From contig NZ_CP112866.1 in assembly GCF_026410085.1 (NCBI RefSeq), positions 4,401,001 through 4,465,000 of the forward strand: a DNA stretch of 64,000 nt, in the 5' to 3' direction. The position numbers and the translations under genes are program-made. Positions 18,452-28,202 of the stretch are shown in pieces; position 1 is the stretch's first letter; each line of letters begins with the position of its first letter. Origin of the DNA: Pseudomonas quebecensis (GTDB lineage: Bacteria > Pseudomonadota > Gammaproteobacteria > Pseudomonadales > Pseudomonadaceae). The notes beneath the pieces were generated by a model. It was not told the origin of the DNA and did not search any database. It saw only the letters and a list, made by a program, of their open reading frames with translations.

Positions 18452-18624
18452 GGCTACTCACGAAAACGATCTTATGGACGGCCAGCGGGCCGTGTTCGAG
18501 CGGGGCATGCTAGCACAGCAACTTCTTCTATTTAGGGCGCCATCTAGACCGAAACGATATATGAATATGCCCCAAGGTTTGGCGTCGATGGCCGGTCAAA
18601 CCCGCTCAGACGCAGGAGTGTGCG

Positions 18625-19383
18625 TCAGATCGGGTTGGGGCAATCGATGAATAAATGCTCCAAGGCAAAGCGCCGCGCCAGGTAATCGCCCAGCGCCTGT
18701 ACGCCGTAACGCTCGGTGGCGTGATGGCCGGCGGCAATGAAGCTGACGTCGTTTTCGCGGGCGCTGTGGAAGGTCTGCTCGGACGCCTCGCCGCTGAGGA
18801 ACAGATCGACACCGGCGGCGATCGCCTGGTCGATATAGCCCTGACCGCCGCCGGTGCACCAGCCGATGCGGCGGATCATCTCGCTGCCCTCGATCAGCAG
18901 CGGCTCGCGGCCCATGACGTCCTGCACGCGGCGGGCGAAATCGCGGGGCGACAAGGGCTCGGCAAGGGAGCCGACCAGACCGATAACTTTCAGGTTATCC
19001 GGGTCCAGCGGGCCTTCGACGGTGATGTCCAACTGCCGCGCCAGCTGCACGTTATTGCCGACGTCGGGGTGCAGGTCCAGCGGCAGGTGGTAGGCCAGCA
19101 GGCTGATGTCGTGCTTGAGCAGGGTTTTCAGGCGACGTTGCTTCATGCCGGTGATGCACGGGTTTTCGCCTTTCCAGAAATAACCATGGTGAACCAGCAC
19201 CAGATCGGCCTGGGCCTCGACGGCGGCATCCAGCAGCGCCTGACTGGCGGTCACGCCGCTGACGATGCGCATCACCTGCGGACGACCCTCGACCTGCAGG
19301 CCGTTGGGGCAGTAATCAGCAATTTTTGCACTGCCGAGGTAGCGGTCCGCTTCCTCGACGAGGGTGGTAAGGGGGACGGCCAT
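18625..19383 (-). CDS. Nif3-like dinuclear metal center hexameric protein (YbgI family)
   Basis: A 252-residue Nif3/DUF34 family protein. Metal ligands are seen in LVLVHHGYFW, in YHLPLDLH and in the C-terminal AAGHHATERYG. Family members form toroidal hexamers with a di-metal site; they are often annotated as GTP cyclohydrolase I type 2, an assignment I would not rely on. The place between cysD and algW is the same as in P. aeruginosa. It diverges from algW. Confidence 0.9.
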   Translation of the reverse strand: MAVPLTTLVEEADRYLGSAKIADYCPNGLQVEGRPQVMRIVSGVTASQALLDAAVEAQADLVLVHHGYFWKGENPCITGMKQRRLKTLLKHDISLLAYHLPLDLHPDVGNNVQLARQLDITVEGPLDPDNLKVIGLVGSLAEPLSPRDFARRVQDVMGREPLLIEGSEMIRRIGWCTGGGQGYIDQAIAAGVDLFLSGEASEQTFHSARENDVSFIAAGHHATERYGVQALGDYLARRFALEHLFIDCPNPI

Positions 19384-19485
19384 GAAAGTCTCCTAAATAT
19401 CCCGTTCAGAGGCGCTCGCAGCCTCGTATAATGCGCGACATTATGGGCGCTCCCCCGCCCCCTGCAACCTGTCAGGACTTACTTG

Positions 19486-20640
19486 ATGCTCAAGGCGCTG
19501 CGTTTTTTTGGATGGCCATTGCTGGCCGGCGTGCTGATCGCGATGCTGATCATTCAGCGTTTCCCCCAGTTGGTGGGCTTACCCAGCCTTGATGTGAACC
19601 TGCAACAGGCCCCGCAGACCACCACAGTGGTGCAAGGCCCGGTGACCTATGCCGACGCAGTGGTGATCGCCGCTCCGGCGGTGGTCAACCTGTACACCAC
19701 CAAAGTCATCAACAAACCGGCGCATCCGCTGTTTGAAGACCCACAGTTCCGCCGCTACTTCGGTGACAACGGGCCCAAACAGCGGCGCATGGAGTCCAGC
19801 CTGGGTTCCGGCGTGATCATGAGCCCCGAAGGCTACATTCTCACCAATAACCACGTGACCAGCGGCGCCGATCAGATTGTGGTGGCCCTGCGTGACGGCC
19901 GCGAAACCCTGGCCCGTGTGGTGGGCAGCGATCCGGAGACGGACCTGGCGGTGCTGAAGATCGATTTGAAGAACCTGCCTGCGATCACCCTCGGCCGCTC
20001 CGATGGTTTGCGCGTAGGCGATGTCGCGCTGGCGATCGGCAACCCGTTCGGGGTCGGTCAGACCGTGACCATGGGCATCATCAGCGCCACCGGGCGCAAT
20101 CAGTTGGGCCTAAACAGCTACGAAGACTTTATCCAGACCGACGCCGCGATCAACCCGGGTAACTCCGGCGGCGCGCTGGTGGATGCCAATGGCAACCTGA
20201 CCGGCATCAACACGGCGATTTTCTCCAAGTCCGGCGGCTCCCAGGGCATCGGGTTTGCGATTCCGGTGAAGCTGGCGATGGAGGTGATGAAGTCGATCAT
20301 CGAACACGGCCAGGTGATTCGCGGCTGGCTGGGCATCGAAGTGCAGCCACTGACCAAAGAGCTGGCCGAGTCGTTCGGCCTGACCGGGCGCCCCGGCATC
20401 GTGGTGGCGGGGATCTTCCGCGACGGCCCGGCGCAGAAGGCCGGCCTGCAACTGGGTGACGTGATTCTGAGCATCAACGGCGAACCGGCCGGCGACGGGC
20501 GCAAGTCGATGAACCAGGTGGCGCGGATCAAGCCAACCGAGAAGGTTGCGATCCAGGTCATGCGCAATGGCAAGGAGATCAAGTTGTCAGCCGAAATCGG
20601 CCTGCGCCCACCGCCTGCCCCAGTAAAAGAAGAGGAATAA
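19486..20640 (+). CDS. algW: Periplasmic site-1 serine protease AlgW (DegS-like)
   Basis: A 384-residue periplasmic protease anchored by one N-terminal membrane segment (residues 7-24). The trypsin-like domain carries the triad His123 (TNNHV), Asp153 (ETDLAVLK) and Ser227 (PGNSGGA); one PDZ domain follows (about 275-370), as in DegS rather than two as in DegP. In Pseudomonas AlgW cuts the anti-sigma factor MucA in response to misfolded outer-membrane proteins, releasing AlgU and turning on alginate. ATG at 19486 is chosen over the TTG one codon earlier; AGGA lies 9 bases upstream. Confidence 0.95.
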   Translation: MLKALRFFGWPLLAGVLIAMLIIQRFPQLVGLPSLDVNLQQAPQTTTVVQGPVTYADAVVIAAPAVVNLYTTKVINKPAHPLFEDPQFRRYFGDNGPKQRRMESSLGSGVIMSPEGYILTNNHVTSGADQIVVALRDGRETLARVVGSDPETDLAVLKIDLKNLPAITLGRSDGLRVGDVALAIGNPFGVGQTVTMGIISATGRNQLGLNSYEDFIQTDAAINPGNSGGALVDANGNLTGINTAIFSKSGGSQGIGFAIPVKLAMEVMKSIIEHGQVIRGWLGIEVQPLTKELAESFGLTGRPGIVVAGIFRDGPAQKAGLQLGDVILSINGEPAGDGRKSMNQVARIKPTEKVAIQVMRNGKEIKLSAEIGLRPPPAPVKEEE

Positions 20641-20647
20641 TCGACCT

Positions 20648-20679
20648 CACCCACGTGCCCGCTCGCAGGCACCTGGGTG
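20648..20679 (+). terminator. Hairpin after algW, probable terminator
   Basis: CACCCACGTGCC, an 8-base loop and GGCACCTGGGTG make a 12-bp stem with one mismatch, 8 bp after the algW stop. The tail (ATATTT) is only moderately U-rich. Confidence 0.5.
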
Positions 20680-20689
20680 ATATTTCGTA

Positions 20690-20708
20690 GCGATTCATTC
20701 TCATTAGG
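20690..20708 (+). promoter_or_regulatory. Possible Fur box before the TonB receptor
   Basis: GCGATTCATTCTCATTAGG matches the 19-bp Fur consensus at about 11 positions by eye, 42 bp before the receptor ATG and just upstream of a TATATT -10-like word (20714). Confidence 0.4.
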
Positions 20709-20749
20709 CATGTTATATTGTTTCAATACTGTTATTGGAACGCTCTCTC

Positions 20750-22843
20750 ATGCCGTCTCGAAAAATCGCTCCCCTGGCTGGCCTGGCCCTGGGGTTGCTG
20801 CTGGACCCGGCCTTCGCCGAAGACAACCGCCTGGAACTGGAAGCCATCAGCGTCACCACCGATGCCTATGAATCCGCCGCCGGCCCGGTCAAGGGCTACC
20901 GCGCCACCCGCTCCGCCAGCGCGACCAAAACCGACACGGCCCTGCGCGACATCCCACAGTCCATCAGCGTGATTCCGGCCACGGTGCTCAAGGACCTGGG
21001 CAGCACCAACGTGGAACGCGCGCTGGAATTCGCCGGTGGGGTGTCCAAGCAAAACAATTTCGGCGGCCTGACCCTTTACGAATACAGCGTGCGCGGTTTC
21101 ACCACGTCGGAGTTCTACCAGGACGGCTTCAGCGCCAACCGTGGCTACCCGAGCACGCCGGACACCGCCAATATCGAACGTATCGAAGTGCTCAAGGGCC
21201 CTGCCGCGAGCCTCTACGGACGCGGCGATCCCGGCGGTACGGTGAATATCGTCACCAAAAAGCCTCAACCCGAAGCCTTCACCACCCTGCAAACCAGCGC
21301 AGGCAGTTGGGATCGTTATCGCACCGCACTGGACGTCAACACCCCGCTGGACAGCCAAGCTAACGTGCTGTCACGGGTCAACCTGGCGGTGGAGGACAAC
21401 CACAGTTTCCGCGATCACGTCGGCAGCAAGCGGGTGTTTGTCGCGCCGTCGTTCAGTTGGCAATTGGACCCGGACACCACGCTCTTGGTGGAAAGTGAGT
21501 TCGTGCGCCACAGCTCCACCTTCGACCGTGGCATCGTCGACGCTCCCGGCGTATCGCGCCGCACATTCCTCGGCGAACCCAACGACGGCAACATCGACAA
21601 CCACAACAACCGCCTGCAGGCGACCCTCGAACATCACCTCAACGATGCCTGGAAACTGCGCCTGGCCAGCCACTACAAACAAGGCAGCCTGTGGGGCGAT
21701 GCTTCGGAAAACCGCGCGCTGAATGCCGACGGTCACACCCTCAATCGCCGTTACCGCGAACGCTCCATGCGCTGGCACGACAGCATCACCCAGCTGGAAC
21801 TGCGCGGCCTGTTCGACATCGGCAGTTGGCAGCACGAGCTGTTGGTGGGCACCGAATACGAGGACTACCGCAAGAACGAGCGCGTGACTGCGGTCGCGGG
21901 GAGCTACCCCATCGACCTTTACAACCCGGTCTACGGCCAGCCCAAACCCAACGGCGCGCGCTCCGGCACTGACTTCTTCGAGCAGACCAGAAGCCACGCC
22001 TTGAACCTGCAGGACCAGATCGTCTTCACCGACCGCCTGCGCGGCATGATTGGCGCGCGCGTTGAGCATTTCGAACAAACCGTCGATGACTTTACCCGTA
22101 ACGCCCCAACCAGCCGCCAAACCCACGACGCCCTGACTCAGCGCGCAGGATTGCTTTACCAGCTCACGCCAGAAATCGGTGTGTTCGCCAACGCCTCGAC
22201 CTCGTTCAAGCCCAATAGCGGCCTGGACGCTACGGGCAAAACCTTCAAGCCTGAAGAAGGCGTGGGCTATGAAGTGGGGGTCAAAAGCGAACTGTTCGAC
22301 GACCGCCTCAGCGCCACCCTCGCCGCCTTCCATATCGAAAAGGAAAACGTGCTGGCCCTCGACCCGGCCACCAACACCAACCGCGCCATGGGCAAGGCCC
22401 GCAGCCAGGGTTTCGATCTGCAACTGACCGGGCAAGTGACCGACGCCGTGCGCGTGATCGGCGCCTTCGCCTACATCGATGCCGAGGTGACCAAGGGTGA
22501 CAACACCATTCCAGCCGGCAGCCGCATCCTTGGCGTGGCCAAGCGCAGCGGCAGTCTGTTGGGGGTGTATGAATTCCAGGAGGGCGCCCTGCGCGGCTCG
22601 GACCTGGGCGCAGCATTCACCTATGTGGGGGACCGCTCGGGGGAAGCCGGCGGCAGCTTTGAACTGCCCGCCTACCACACCGTCGACCTGCTGGCCCATT
22701 ACAAAGCCACGCAAAACGTGACGGTGGGCCTGAACCTTAACAACCTGTTCGATGAAAAGTACTACGAACGGTCCTACAGCAGTTACTGGGTCAGCCCAGG
22801 CGAACCGCGCAATCTCACGGTCAGCCTGACCCTCGACCTATAA
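20750..22843 (+). CDS. TonB-dependent siderophore receptor
   Basis: A 697-residue outer-membrane receptor. Signal peptide is residues 1-23 (ends DPAFA). There is no N-terminal signalling (STN) domain, so it does not control a sigma factor itself. A plug domain follows (about 45-170; DIPQSISVIPATVLKD, SVRGF, IERIEVLKGPAASLYG, GGTVNIVTKKP), then a 22-strand barrel ending in a terminal aromatic/Leu motif (LTVSLTLDL). It resembles ferrichrome/ferrioxamine-type receptors (FiuA/FoxA group) but the ligand cannot be told by eye. ATG at 20750 rather than the TTG 15 bp earlier gives a clean signal peptide. A possible Fur box precedes it. Confidence 0.88.
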   Translation: MPSRKIAPLAGLALGLLLDPAFAEDNRLELEAISVTTDAYESAAGPVKGYRATRSASATKTDTALRDIPQSISVIPATVLKDLGSTNVERALEFAGGVSKQNNFGGLTLYEYSVRGFTTSEFYQDGFSANRGYPSTPDTANIERIEVLKGPAASLYGRGDPGGTVNIVTKKPQPEAFTTLQTSAGSWDRYRTALDVNTPLDSQANVLSRVNLAVEDNHSFRDHVGSKRVFVAPSFSWQLDPDTTLLVESEFVRHSSTFDRGIVDAPGVSRRTFLGEPNDGNIDNHNNRLQATLEHHLNDAWKLRLASHYKQGSLWGDASENRALNADGHTLNRRYRERSMRWHDSITQLELRGLFDIGSWQHELLVGTEYEDYRKNERVTAVAGSYPIDLYNPVYGQPKPNGARSGTDFFEQTRSHALNLQDQIVFTDRLRGMIGARVEHFEQTVDDFTRNAPTSRQTHDALTQRAGLLYQLTPEIGVFANASTSFKPNSGLDATGKTFKPEEGVGYEVGVKSELFDDRLSATLAAFHIEKENVLALDPATNTNRAMGKARSQGFDLQLTGQVTDAVRVIGAFAYIDAEVTKGDNTIPAGSRILGVAKRSGSLLGVYEFQEGALRGSDLGAAFTYVGDRSGEAGGSFELPAYHTVDLLAHYKATQNVTVGLNLNNLFDEKYYERSYSSYWVSPGEPRNLTVSLTLDL

Positions 22844-22848
22844 CGCGG

Positions 22849-23874
22849 CTAAAGTTGCTGCGGCGCGCGCTCGCACAGGGTATTGAGCGCCGCCGCCCAC
22901 TGCGGGTCGTCGTTCAGACAGGGCACCAGCACCAGCTCTTCGCCACCGGCCTCACGGAACTGCTCGCGGCCGCGATCGCCGATCTCTTCCAGAGTCTCGA
23001 TGCAATCGGCGACGAACGCCGGGCACATCACCAGCAGCTTTTTCACGCCTTGCTGGGCCAGCGCCTCCAGGCGCGCCTCGGTGTAGGGTTCGATCCACTT
23101 CGCGCGGCCCAGCCGCGACTGGAATGCCACCGACCATTTGCCGTCCGGTAAACCCAGGCGTGCAGCGAAATCACGGGCGACGGCGAAGCACTGCGCGCGA
23201 TAGCAGGTGGCAAGCACCTGCGGCGACGCGTTCCTGCAGCAGTCGGCATCTTTGAAACAATGCTGGCCGGTGGGGTCGAGCTTGGTCAGGTGCCGCTCCG
23301 GCAGGCCGTGAAAACTCAGCAGCAGGTGATCGTAATCCTGCTCCACATATGTCCGAGCGCTCGCCGCCAATGCCTCGATGTACTCCGGCTGATCGTAGAA
23401 CGGCTGCAGGATCGAAAACTGCACATCCAGTTTCTTATCACGCACCACGCGCTGGGCTTCTTCGATCACCGTAGTCACGGTGCTGTCGGCAAACTGCGGG
23501 TACAACGGCGCGAGCGTGACTTTGCGGATGCCCTGGGCGGCCAGGCGCGTCAGGGTGGTTTCCAGGGACGGCTCGCCGTAACGCATCGCCAACTCCACCG
23601 GGCCTTGGGTCCATTGCGCGGTCATCTGCGCTTGCAGGCGCCGGCTGAGTACCACCAGCGGCGAGCCCTCCTCCCACCAGATCGACGCATAGGCGTGCGC
23701 CGACTGCTCCGGGCGCTTGATCAGGATCAGCGAGACCAAAAGGCGTCGCACCGGCCATGGCAGGTCGATCACATAAGGGTCCATCAAAAACTGGTTGAGG
23801 TAGCTGCGCACATCGGCCACCGAAGTGGACGCCGGTGAACCCAGGTTGACCAGTAACAACGCGTGATCCGTCAT
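22849..23874 (-). CDS. hemH: Ferrochelatase HemH
   Basis: A 341-residue ferrochelatase that inserts Fe2+ into protoporphyrin IX, the last step of heme synthesis. Marks are [10 protein letters not shown] at the start, [11 protein letters not shown] (catalytic His), [16 protein letters not shown] and [17 protein letters not shown] (catalytic Glu region). Length is normal. It converges on the TonB receptor with only 5 bp between the stops, and is followed upstream by the TIGR01777 gene, an order shared with P. aeruginosa. Confidence 0.96.
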   Translation of the reverse strand: MTDHALLLVNLGSPASTSVADVRSYLNQFLMDPYVIDLPWPVRRLLVSLILIKRPEQSAHAYASIWWEEGSPLVVLSRRLQAQMTAQWTQGPVELAMRYGEPSLETTLTRLAAQGIRKVTLAPLYPQFADSTVTTVIEEAQRVVRDKKLDVQFSILQPFYDQPEYIEALAASARTYVEQDYDHLLLSFHGLPERHLTKLDPTGQHCFKDADCCRNASPQVLATCYRAQCFAVARDFAARLGLPDGKWSVAFQSRLGRAKWIEPYTEARLEALAQQGVKKLLVMCPAFVADCIETLEEIGDRGREQFREAGGEELVLVPCLNDDPQWAAALNTLCERAPQQL

Positions 23875-23888
23875 GCAACATCCTATCT

Positions 23889-24788
23889 CTAGAGGCGGGT
23901 GGACAAGTCGTCCAGAGCCGCGCGCAACTCAGTGAACTGGAAAGTGAAACCGGCCGCCAGCAACCGTTCGGGTACGGCCTTCTGCCCGCCCAGCAATAAC
24001 CCCGACAACTCGCCCAGCCCCACCTTCAGCGCGAAGGCCGGCATGGGCATGAACGCCGGACGATGCAGCACCTGGCCCAGGGTTTTGGCGAACTCTCGGT
24101 TACGCACCGGGTGTGGCGCGCACGCATTATAAGGACCGCTGGCGTCTTCCTTGTGCAGAAGAAAATCAATCAGGGCGATTTGATCCTTGATATGCACCCA
24201 CGGCATCCACTGCCGTCCATCGCCGATCGGCCCGCCCAGCGCCAGTTTGAAGGGCAGCAGCAACCGCGACAAAAAGCCGCCCTGCGCAGCCAGCACCAGG
24301 CCGGTACGCACCAGTACCACGCGAATGCCCAGGGCTTCGGCGCGCTGGGCGGTTTCTTCCCAGGCGATGCACAACTGGCTGGGGAAATCGTCCTGCACCG
24401 GGCCGCTGGCTTCGGTCAGTTCGCGCTCGCCGCCGTCGCCGTACCAACCCACCGCAGAGCCCGACACCAGCACCGCCGGTTTCTGCTCAAGGCCTTCGAG
24501 CCAGGCCAGCAGGGTTTCGGTAAGACTGATGCGACTGCTCCACAGCAGTGCCTTGCGCTTATGGGTCCACGGGCGGTCGGCGATGGGTGCGCCGGCCAGG
24601 TTGACCACCGCATCCACTGCGCCGATCACCTCTTCCAGGCGCGCAACGCCCAGTACTTGTGCGCCGCACAGCGACGCCACTTCTTCCGGATGACGGCTCC
24701 ACACGGTCAGGCGATGCCCCTGGGCCAGCCAGTGTTGGCAGAGCTGGCGACCGATCAAGCCGGTACCGCCGGTCAGCAAAATATGCAT
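23889..24788 (-). CDS. TIGR01777 family NAD(P)-binding epimerase-like protein (YfcH)
   Basis: A 299-residue SDR-like protein: Rossmann motif [14 protein letters not shown] (residues 4-17), [25 protein letters not shown] and a C-terminal DUF1731 segment ([24 protein letters not shown]). Substrate is not known. It is 14 bp upstream of hemH on the same strand, so co-expressed. The 198 bp beyond its start hold the divergent operator region of the photolyase cluster. Confidence 0.88.
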   Translation of the reverse strand: MHILLTGGTGLIGRQLCQHWLAQGHRLTVWSRHPEEVASLCGAQVLGVARLEEVIGAVDAVVNLAGAPIADRPWTHKRKALLWSSRISLTETLLAWLEGLEQKPAVLVSGSAVGWYGDGGERELTEASGPVQDDFPSQLCIAWEETAQRAEALGIRVVLVRTGLVLAAQGGFLSRLLLPFKLALGGPIGDGRQWMPWVHIKDQIALIDFLLHKEDASGPYNACAPHPVRNREFAKTLGQVLHRPAFMPMPAFALKVGLGELSGLLLGGQKAVPERLLAAGFTFQFTELRAALDDLSTRL

Positions 24789-24908
24789 GGGACGCTCCTC
24801 ATGTAACGTTCGCCGCCGATCACTGGTCTATTTTATAAGCAGGGATCAATTCGTAGTTGGGCGTGGCGTATGGTTAACCATAGGACACGTCAACGGTTCA
24901 GGTACGCC

Positions 24909-24940
24909 AAAACTTATACCAAAAAACAATATTGTACAGC
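24909..24940. promoter_or_regulatory. Operator-like region 1 of the photolyase cluster
   Basis: AAAACTTATACC (24909-24920) and TTGTACAGC (24932-24940), with CTGTACG again at 24959. The same two words in the same order occur upstream of the DUF523 gene (26196-26227). They lie between the diverging TIGR01777 and flavoprotein genes, 47 bp before the flavoprotein ATG. Likely binding site for the cluster's MerR-type regulator (inference). Confidence 0.55.
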
Positions 24941-24974
24941 TATTGGTCTCGGCGTAGCCTGTACGCAACGGTAA

Positions 24975-26185
<1,211 letters not shown>

Positions 26186-26195
26186 CCTTCGCGCA

Positions 26196-26260
26196 AAAAC
26201 TTATACAAATAATTTGACTTGTACAGCATCAAACCTATGATGAGATTTAGTTGTACAGGC
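26196..26260 (+). promoter_or_regulatory. Operator-like region 2 and promoter before the DUF523 gene
   Basis: AAAACTTATACAA (26196-26208), TTGTACAGC (26219-26227) and TTGTACAGGC (26251-26260). A sigma-70 promoter, TTGACT (26214-26219), 16-bp spacer, TATGAT (26236-26241), encloses the middle copy, which is where MerR-type regulators bind. The start codon of the next gene is at 26298. Confidence 0.6.
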
Positions 26261-26297
26261 TATAGAGTTTGTATAGGAATTTCGCAGAGGTTTGCCC

Positions 26298-27257
26298 ATG
26301 TCCAACAGCCCCAAACCGAAGATCGCTATCAGTGCCTGTCTGTTGGGCGAGAACGTGCGCTTCAATGGCGGACACAAGCAATCCCTGCTCTGCTGCCAGA
26401 CCCTGGCCGACTATTTCGACTTCGTTCCCTTGTGCCCGGAAGTGGCCATCGGCCTGGGCATTCCCCGCGAGCCGATCCGCCTGGTAGGCGACGCTGCCCA
26501 GCCACAGGCCGTCGGTACTGTGAACCGTGCGCTCAACGTCACCCAACCGCTGGACGATTACGGCCGGCAGATGGCGCGCGAACATACTGACTTGTGCGGT
26601 TACATCTTCATGCAGAAGTCACCATCCTGTGGCCTGGAAAGGGTCAAGGTCTATCGTGAAAACGGCACACCGGTGGAAGGCGGCGGTCGCGGCATCTATG
26701 CCCAGGCGTTCTGCGCGCGCCACCCCAACCTGCCGGTAGAGGAGGACGGGCGCCTGAACGACCCGGTCCTGCGGGAAAACTTCCTTACCCGCGTGTTCGT
26801 CTATGCAAGCTGGCAAGCACTGCTGGCCGAAGGCTTGAGCCGCCATCGCTTACTGGCCTTTCACTCGCGCTACAAGTACCTGCTGATGGCCCACAGTCCG
26901 CAACATTACAAAAGCCTCGGCCACCTGCTGGGCACGATGGACAAAGGCATCCCGCTGGAAGAACTGACCGCCGGCTACTTCAGCGAATTGATGACCGGCC
27001 TGAAAAAATGCGCCACCCGCGGCACCCACAGCAACGTGCTGCAGCACATCAGCGGCTACCTCAAGCAGGTAATCAGCGCAGACGACAAACAGGAAATGCA
27101 AACCGTCATCGGCCAATACCGCCACGGCATCGTGCCGCTGGTGGTGCCGCTGACGTTGCTCAAGCACCACTTTCGCCAACACCCGGACCGCTACATCGCG
27201 CAGCAGGCGTACTTGCAGCCGCACCCGGAAAATCTCAGCCTGCGAAATGCGATCTAA
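26298..27257 (+). CDS. DUF523 and DUF1722 two-domain protein (YbgA-like)
   Basis: A 319-residue protein. Residues 6 to about 150 are DUF523 (IAISACLLGENVRFNGGHK, CPEVAIGLGIPREPIRL, SPSCGLERVKVY; conserved Cys residues suggest a metal or cluster site), and from about 190 on DUF1722/YbgA (SRYKYLLMAHSPQHYKSLG, YIAQQAYLQPHPENLSLR). In many bacteria ybgA lies beside phr, as here. Function is not known. GAGG stands 8 bases before the ATG. First gene of the regulated unit that leads into the MerR regulator and photolyase. Confidence 0.88.
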   Translation: MSNSPKPKIAISACLLGENVRFNGGHKQSLLCCQTLADYFDFVPLCPEVAIGLGIPREPIRLVGDAAQPQAVGTVNRALNVTQPLDDYGRQMAREHTDLCGYIFMQKSPSCGLERVKVYRENGTPVEGGGRGIYAQAFCARHPNLPVEEDGRLNDPVLRENFLTRVFVYASWQALLAEGLSRHRLLAFHSRYKYLLMAHSPQHYKSLGHLLGTMDKGIPLEELTAGYFSELMTGLKKCATRGTHSNVLQHISGYLKQVISADDKQEMQTVIGQYRHGIVPLVVPLTLLKHHFRQHPDRYIAQQAYLQPHPENLSLRNAI

Positions 27258-27260
27258 CCC

Positions 27261-28202
27261 ATGAAAAGCGTCATGAAAACCGCCGTGCACGAAGAACCCG
27301 GCGAAGACATTGCCCAAGCCCTTGAAGATGGCTGGCTGCCGATCCGTGAGGTCGCGCGTCAGACCGGCGTCAACGCAGTGACCCTGCGCGCCTGGGAACG
27401 TCGCTATGGCTTGATCGTGCCCCAGCGCACGCCCAAAGGGCATCGGCTATTCAGTGCCGAGCATGTGCAACGTATTCACACCATCCTGACGTGGCTCAAC
27501 CGAGGCGTACCGGTCAGCCAGGTGAAAAACCTGATCGACTCCGCCCAGACCAGCCCCGACAGCGTTGCCAACGAATGGCAGAGCCTGCGCCAGACCCTGG
27601 TGCAGGCCATCAGCGACCTGGCCGAGCGCCGGGTGGACGATGCCTTCAACCAGGCCATGGCGCTCTACCCGCCGCGCACGCTGTGCGAGCAACTGCTGCT
27701 GCCGCTGATCCAGGAACTGGAGCAACGCTGGCAGGGCCAGTTCGGCGCTCAGATGGAGCGGGTGTTTTTTCTGTCATGGCTGCGCAGCAAATTCGGCGCG
27801 CGCATCTACCACAACAATCGCCAATTGCACGGCGCGCCACTGCTGTTGATCAATCAATCCGACCTGCCGCTGGAGCCGCACCTGTGGCTCAGCGCCTGGC
27901 TGGCCAGCAGCGCCGATTGCCCGGTGGAAGTCTTCGACTGGCCGCTGCCCGCCGGCGAACTGGCGCTGGCGGTGGAACACCTCAAACCGCGCGCAGTGTT
28001 GCTGTATTCAAGCAAGGCCTTGCAACTGCCGGCCTTCGCCAAACTGTTGGGCGGTGTTGACTGCCCGACGCTGCTGGTCGGTCCCACGGTGAGCATTCAT
28101 CAGGCCGAGCTGGCGTTGCTCAGCCATGACCTTGCCGATCTGTCCGTCGCCGAAGACCCGCTGTCGGCCCACCAGCTTCTGCTCCAGCGTGGACTCGTCT
28201 AA
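27261..28202 (+). CDS. MerR-family regulator with B12-binding-like C-terminal domain (LitR/CarH-like)
   Basis: A 313-residue regulator: MerR-type winged helix (IREVARQTGVNAVTLRAWERRYGL, then RLFSAEHVQRIHTILTWL) at residues 30-100, a helical bundle like the B12-binding cap (about 115-185) and an alpha/beta domain (about 190-300) of the cobalamin-binding fold. The His-containing loop that ligates cobalamin in CarH appears as INQSDLPLEPHLWL with no HxxG motif, so it probably does not bind adenosylcobalamin. Pseudomonas regulators of this kind (class II LitR) control light-induced genes including phr. It is directly followed by phrB, whose ATG abuts its TAA. Confidence 0.85.
   Translation: MKSVMKTAVHEEPGEDIAQALEDGWLPIREVARQTGVNAVTLRAWERRYGLIVPQRTPKGHRLFSAEHVQRIHTILTWLNRGVPVSQVKNLIDSAQTSPDSVANEWQSLRQTLVQAISDLAERRVDDAFNQAMALYPPRTLCEQLLLPLIQELEQRWQGQFGAQMERVFFLSWLRSKFGARIYHNNRQLHGAPLLLINQSDLPLEPHLWLSAWLASSADCPVEVFDWPLPAGELALAVEHLKPRAVLLYSSKALQLPAFAKLLGGVDCPTLLVGPTVSIHQAELALLSHDLADLSVAEDPLSAHQLLLQRGLV

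Noticed and set aside
20719..20738. CAATA-N4-TATTG palindrome before the TonB receptor as an operator
   Set aside because: Only 5-bp arms, AT-rich and close to the start; too weak to claim, the Fur-like site upstream is the better candidate.
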